This document shows, one piece after another, positions 62,021 through 64,000 of a stretch of DNA of 64,000 bases. Position numbers and translations under genes: made by a program. The stretch's first letter is position 1. Every line of letters begins with the position of its first letter. Under the pieces are notes generated by a model that was given only the letters and a program-made list of their open reading frames with translations, had not been told where the DNA came from and made no database searches. The stretch comes from an uncultured Granulosicoccus sp. (GTDB lineage: Bacteria; Pseudomonadota; Gammaproteobacteria; Granulosicoccales; Granulosicoccaceae): NCBI GenBank assembly GCA_947499955.1, contig CANMQI010000005.1:248001-312000 (forward strand), written 5' to 3'.

Positions 62021-63370
62021 CTACTGCAGAATGGAAAACTCGACCCGGCGATTGGCGGCTCTGCCCTTTGCAGTCAGATTGCTGGTGCGAGGCCGTGATT
62101 CTCCAAAAGCCTGCGGCTTGAGGCGTGAACCGGAAATACCGGCATCCACCAGATAACGAGCCACGGCTATTGCCCGTCTTTTCGACAATTGCAGATTGGC
62201 GGCAGCGGAGCCTTCGTTGTCGGTGTGGGACTCGATGATGACTCGAATATCAGGATATTCCTGCAGTGTCTGTGCAACACCTGCCAGGACGTCTATCGCC
62301 TCGGCAGTCAATCGGTCAGAACCTGGTTGAAAGTTGACGCCCTCGACCACGCCACCGAAGATGGCACAGCCATCCGTCTTGACCGGCGCGTTTGCAGCGG
62401 TGCCCGGACATTGATCTCTGACGTCGGGTACACCATCAGCATCGGCATCGGCAAGCGCGGCCGTTGACTTATCGGCAACCGGCTCAGGCGGCACGGGGTC
62501 GGCATCCGCAACGTCAATGGGCGGCAGCTCGTCCAGCGGTACGGAGTCGGAGTCGGCAACGGCTTCGGGTGGCAACTCTTCCAGCGGCACCCCTTCTACC
62601 GGGATGTCGGCCACCTGCGGCAACAGGACCGGCTTGTCAGGCAAGGACGTCGAGGCTCTTCGCCCCCCTTGCCCGGCACCAAAACGATAGACCAGTCCCA
62701 GCTGAGCATATTTCGCATCGGTTTCATGAGCGACCAGCTCGGCGCGCACGCCAACCCCATTGGCAAGGCCGTATTCCAGCCCAAGCCCTGCCAGCAGATG
62801 CACATCGTTCACCTGTTTGAATTTCACGCCACTGGCATCATTCTCCAGTGCACCCAGCCCAAGCCGCCCGAAAAACGCCAGACCTTCACGCCGCGCACGA
62901 TGACTCGGCTCACGAGAGGCATAGGCGACGGCACTGAGACCGCCGACGGTGTAATCGATGCTGCCTTGCGGATCGAGAGTGGCTTCGCCCAGAGCGGCAA
63001 CGTGGCCTTCGATGCTGAAACGGCTGTTGATGTCGTAACCCAGCGTCAGCGAGCCTCCGCCACTCATGTTTTCATCCACCGATGTGCCTGCCACACCATC
63101 GGTGTCAGGCTCCAGTCGACTCACCAGTACTCCGGCACCGGCATAGAGGCGAGGCTGAAAGTCACGATCAGCCCTGCTGGCACCGATCGAACTGCATCCT
63201 GTCAATGCCATCAGGCCACCCAGCAGGCTTGCTGACAACGCCACACGAACGGCCCGAGGCCTGGTGTTACGACGAATACTGCAACCTGAATTCCTGCAGA
63301 CAGGCTGGAGAACAATTTCCCCGGCCCGCTGCGACAAACGACGACTACCGTCAACAACCATCTCGATCAT
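62021..63370 (-). CDS. OmpA-family lipoprotein with N-terminal barrel and TSP3-like linker
   Basis: About 449 residues. A lipobox LTGC (Cys59 from the ATG at 63370; Ser follows, an outer-membrane +2 residue) precedes a barrel-like domain (RLYAGAGVLVSRL, RFSIEGHVAALGEATL, LAGLGLEYGLANGVGVRAELV). A Pro/Glu/Asp-rich linker with DADADGVPDVRDQCPGT follows, then a peptidoglycan-binding OmpA domain (GVNFQPGSDRL, IESHTDNEGSAAANLQLSKRRA, GRAANRRVEFSIL). The ATG overlaps the upstream gene stop (ATGA). The 58 residues before the cysteine are long for a signal, and a GTG at 63244 giving MALSASLLGGLMALTGC is an alternative start. Confidence 0.85.
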   Translation of the reverse strand: MIEMVVDGSRRLSQRAGEIVLQPVCRNSGCSIRRNTRPRAVRVALSASLLGGLMALTGCSSIGASRADRDFQPRLYAGAGVLVSRLEPDTDGVAGTSVDENMSGGGSLTLGYDINSRFSIEGHVAALGEATLDPQGSIDYTVGGLSAVAYASREPSHRARREGLAFFGRLGLGALENDASGVKFKQVNDVHLLAGLGLEYGLANGVGVRAELVAHETDAKYAQLGLVYRFGAGQGGRRASTSLPDKPVLLPQVADIPVEGVPLEELPPEAVADSDSVPLDELPPIDVADADPVPPEPVADKSTAALADADADGVPDVRDQCPGTAANAPVKTDGCAIFGGVVEGVNFQPGSDRLTAEAIDVLAGVAQTLQEYPDIRVIIESHTDNEGSAAANLQLSKRRAIAVARYLVDAGISGSRLKPQAFGESRPRTSNLTAKGRAANRRVEFSILQ

Positions 63371-64000
63371 GAGTCGGAACCGCTCTCCCTGCGTCGACGA
63401 ACACGAGCACCCAGCACCAGGGCGCTTCCACCCAGCAACAAGGGCAGTAATGGATCGATACCCGATTGGCTGGCAACCGTTGCAATACTGCAACCGAATC
63501 CGGAACCGCCGAGCCCGGTCTCCACCTGACCATCAAGCGCCTGCCCCTGTTGCAGATCGGGAACACCATCACCGTCAGAGTCAGGCAGATCGACTGGCTC
63601 GCCCTGTGACTGACCATTGTCATTGTCATCATACGGACCGGCAAAACCGTTGCCGTCCGAGTCCGGATCGAAGCGATCCACAACACCGTCGCCGTCGGTG
63701 TCCGGGCCGGTGACAAAATCCGCATCGACCGTGTCATCGATACCGTCGTTGTCGATATCGCTGCCGCCGGTAAAATCGGCGTCGTTCATATCCGGAATAC
63801 CATCGCCATCGCTGTCGGCCAGCAGGTCGGTACGACTGTCGCTGTTCTCATCCCGGCCGCCAGCCTCGATCAGATCACTGATGCCGTCGCCGTCACTGTC
63901 CAGGTCAATGGCATTGGGCAGGCCGTCATTATCGGTGTCCGTCGGAGCAGCCAGATGGGCTGCGACGTTGTCATCCAGACCATCGCCATTGGCATCGACA
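63367..64000 (-). CDS. Calcium-binding TSP3-repeat surface protein with Cys-type CTERM tail, partial
   Basis: The last 210 codons of a larger protein that continues beyond the window. It holds at least six D-x-D-x-D-G repeats of the thrombospondin type 3 kind (DSDGDGISD, DIDNDGIDD, DTDGDGVVD, DSDGDGVPD). The C-terminus reads GGSGFGCSIA, then a hydrophobic helix DPLLPLLLGGSALVLGARV and RRRR. A Gly-Cys motif before a helix and basic tail is the layout of JDVT/MYXO-type CTERM sorting signals, processed at the inner membrane before surface display. It is translationally coupled to the OmpA-family gene. Confidence 0.8.
   Translation of the reverse strand, partial: VDANGDGLDDNVAAHLAAPTDTDNDGLPNAIDLDSDGDGISDLIEAGGRDENSDSRTDLLADSDGDGIPDMNDADFTGGSDIDNDGIDDTVDADFVTGPDTDGDGVVDRFDPDSDGNGFAGPYDDNDNGQSQGEPVDLPDSDGDGVPDLQQGQALDGQVETGLGGSGFGCSIATVASQSGIDPLLPLLLGGSALVLGARVRRRRESGSDS

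Overview
The window is chromosomal DNA of a GC-rich Gram-negative bacterium, most likely a gammaproteobacterium. Pointers are fadI/fadJ, CysB, RapA, RF3, an ilvBH-pssA order, rimI next to a HolD-like gene, and many outer-membrane and lipoprotein genes. A C-terminal sorting signal of the Cys-containing CTERM type at the right edge would fit the Chromatiales/Granulosicoccus side of the class, but species is not assigned. Coding density is high. I see no rRNA, tRNA, CRISPR array or intact transposase.

Layout, left to right. (1) 1-8137: fatty-acid oxidation, with a partial acyl-CoA dehydrogenase, a coiled-coil protein, etfA/etfB and fadJ-fadI, interrupted by a fungal-type cytosine deaminase and a SIMPL protein. 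(2) 8267-19177: an envelope block of nine tightly coupled genes. An outer-membrane protein and a BIG2 lipoprotein overlap moxR, followed by DUF58, DUF4381 and batA-D; a single-POTRA Omp85 protein lies beyond a poly-C tract. (3) 19476-22720: an acetate kinase-PduL fusion overlapping a photolyase gene. (4) 22945-30540: formyltransferase plus polysaccharide deacetylase, cold-shock protein, rapA, xthA, and a membrane-anchored ParA/BY-kinase-like protein with a SPOR domain and a degenerate Walker A. (5) 30670-37415: an EamA exporter, a BMP-type nucleoside ABC transporter operon and a DsbA-family protein. (6) 37599-46235: stress and signalling genes (GSP17M-like, YihY, PNPOx-like, MscS) ending in a 1609-residue CheB-CheR-PAS-histidine kinase-REC-REC protein and a proline-rich miniprotein. 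(7) 46296-52155: ferredoxin-NADP reductase, cysB, an SDR, two paralogous barrel proteins and prfC. (8) 52244-56872: rimI, a HolD-like gene with a 12-bp tandem repeat, pssA and ilvH/ilvB. (9) 57176-64000: a BepA-like protease, pckA with palindromes in its leader, a beheaded ABC ATPase, an OmpA-family lipoprotein and a partial TSP3-repeat protein with a CTERM tail.

The first block is a complete route for electrons and carbon from acyl-CoA: dehydrogenase, ETF, hydratase/dehydrogenase, thiolase. The MoxR-Bat genes together with surface proteins suggest an AAA+/von Willebrand envelope system. The kinase fusion combines sensing domains with an apparently inactive methylesterase domain. The observations I rate highest are the AckA-PduL fusion, the pseudo-CheB in the giant kinase, the K-to-A Walker A protein with SPOR, the extended moxR-bat operon, the solo IS200/IS605-like end, and the truncated ABC ATPase junction.
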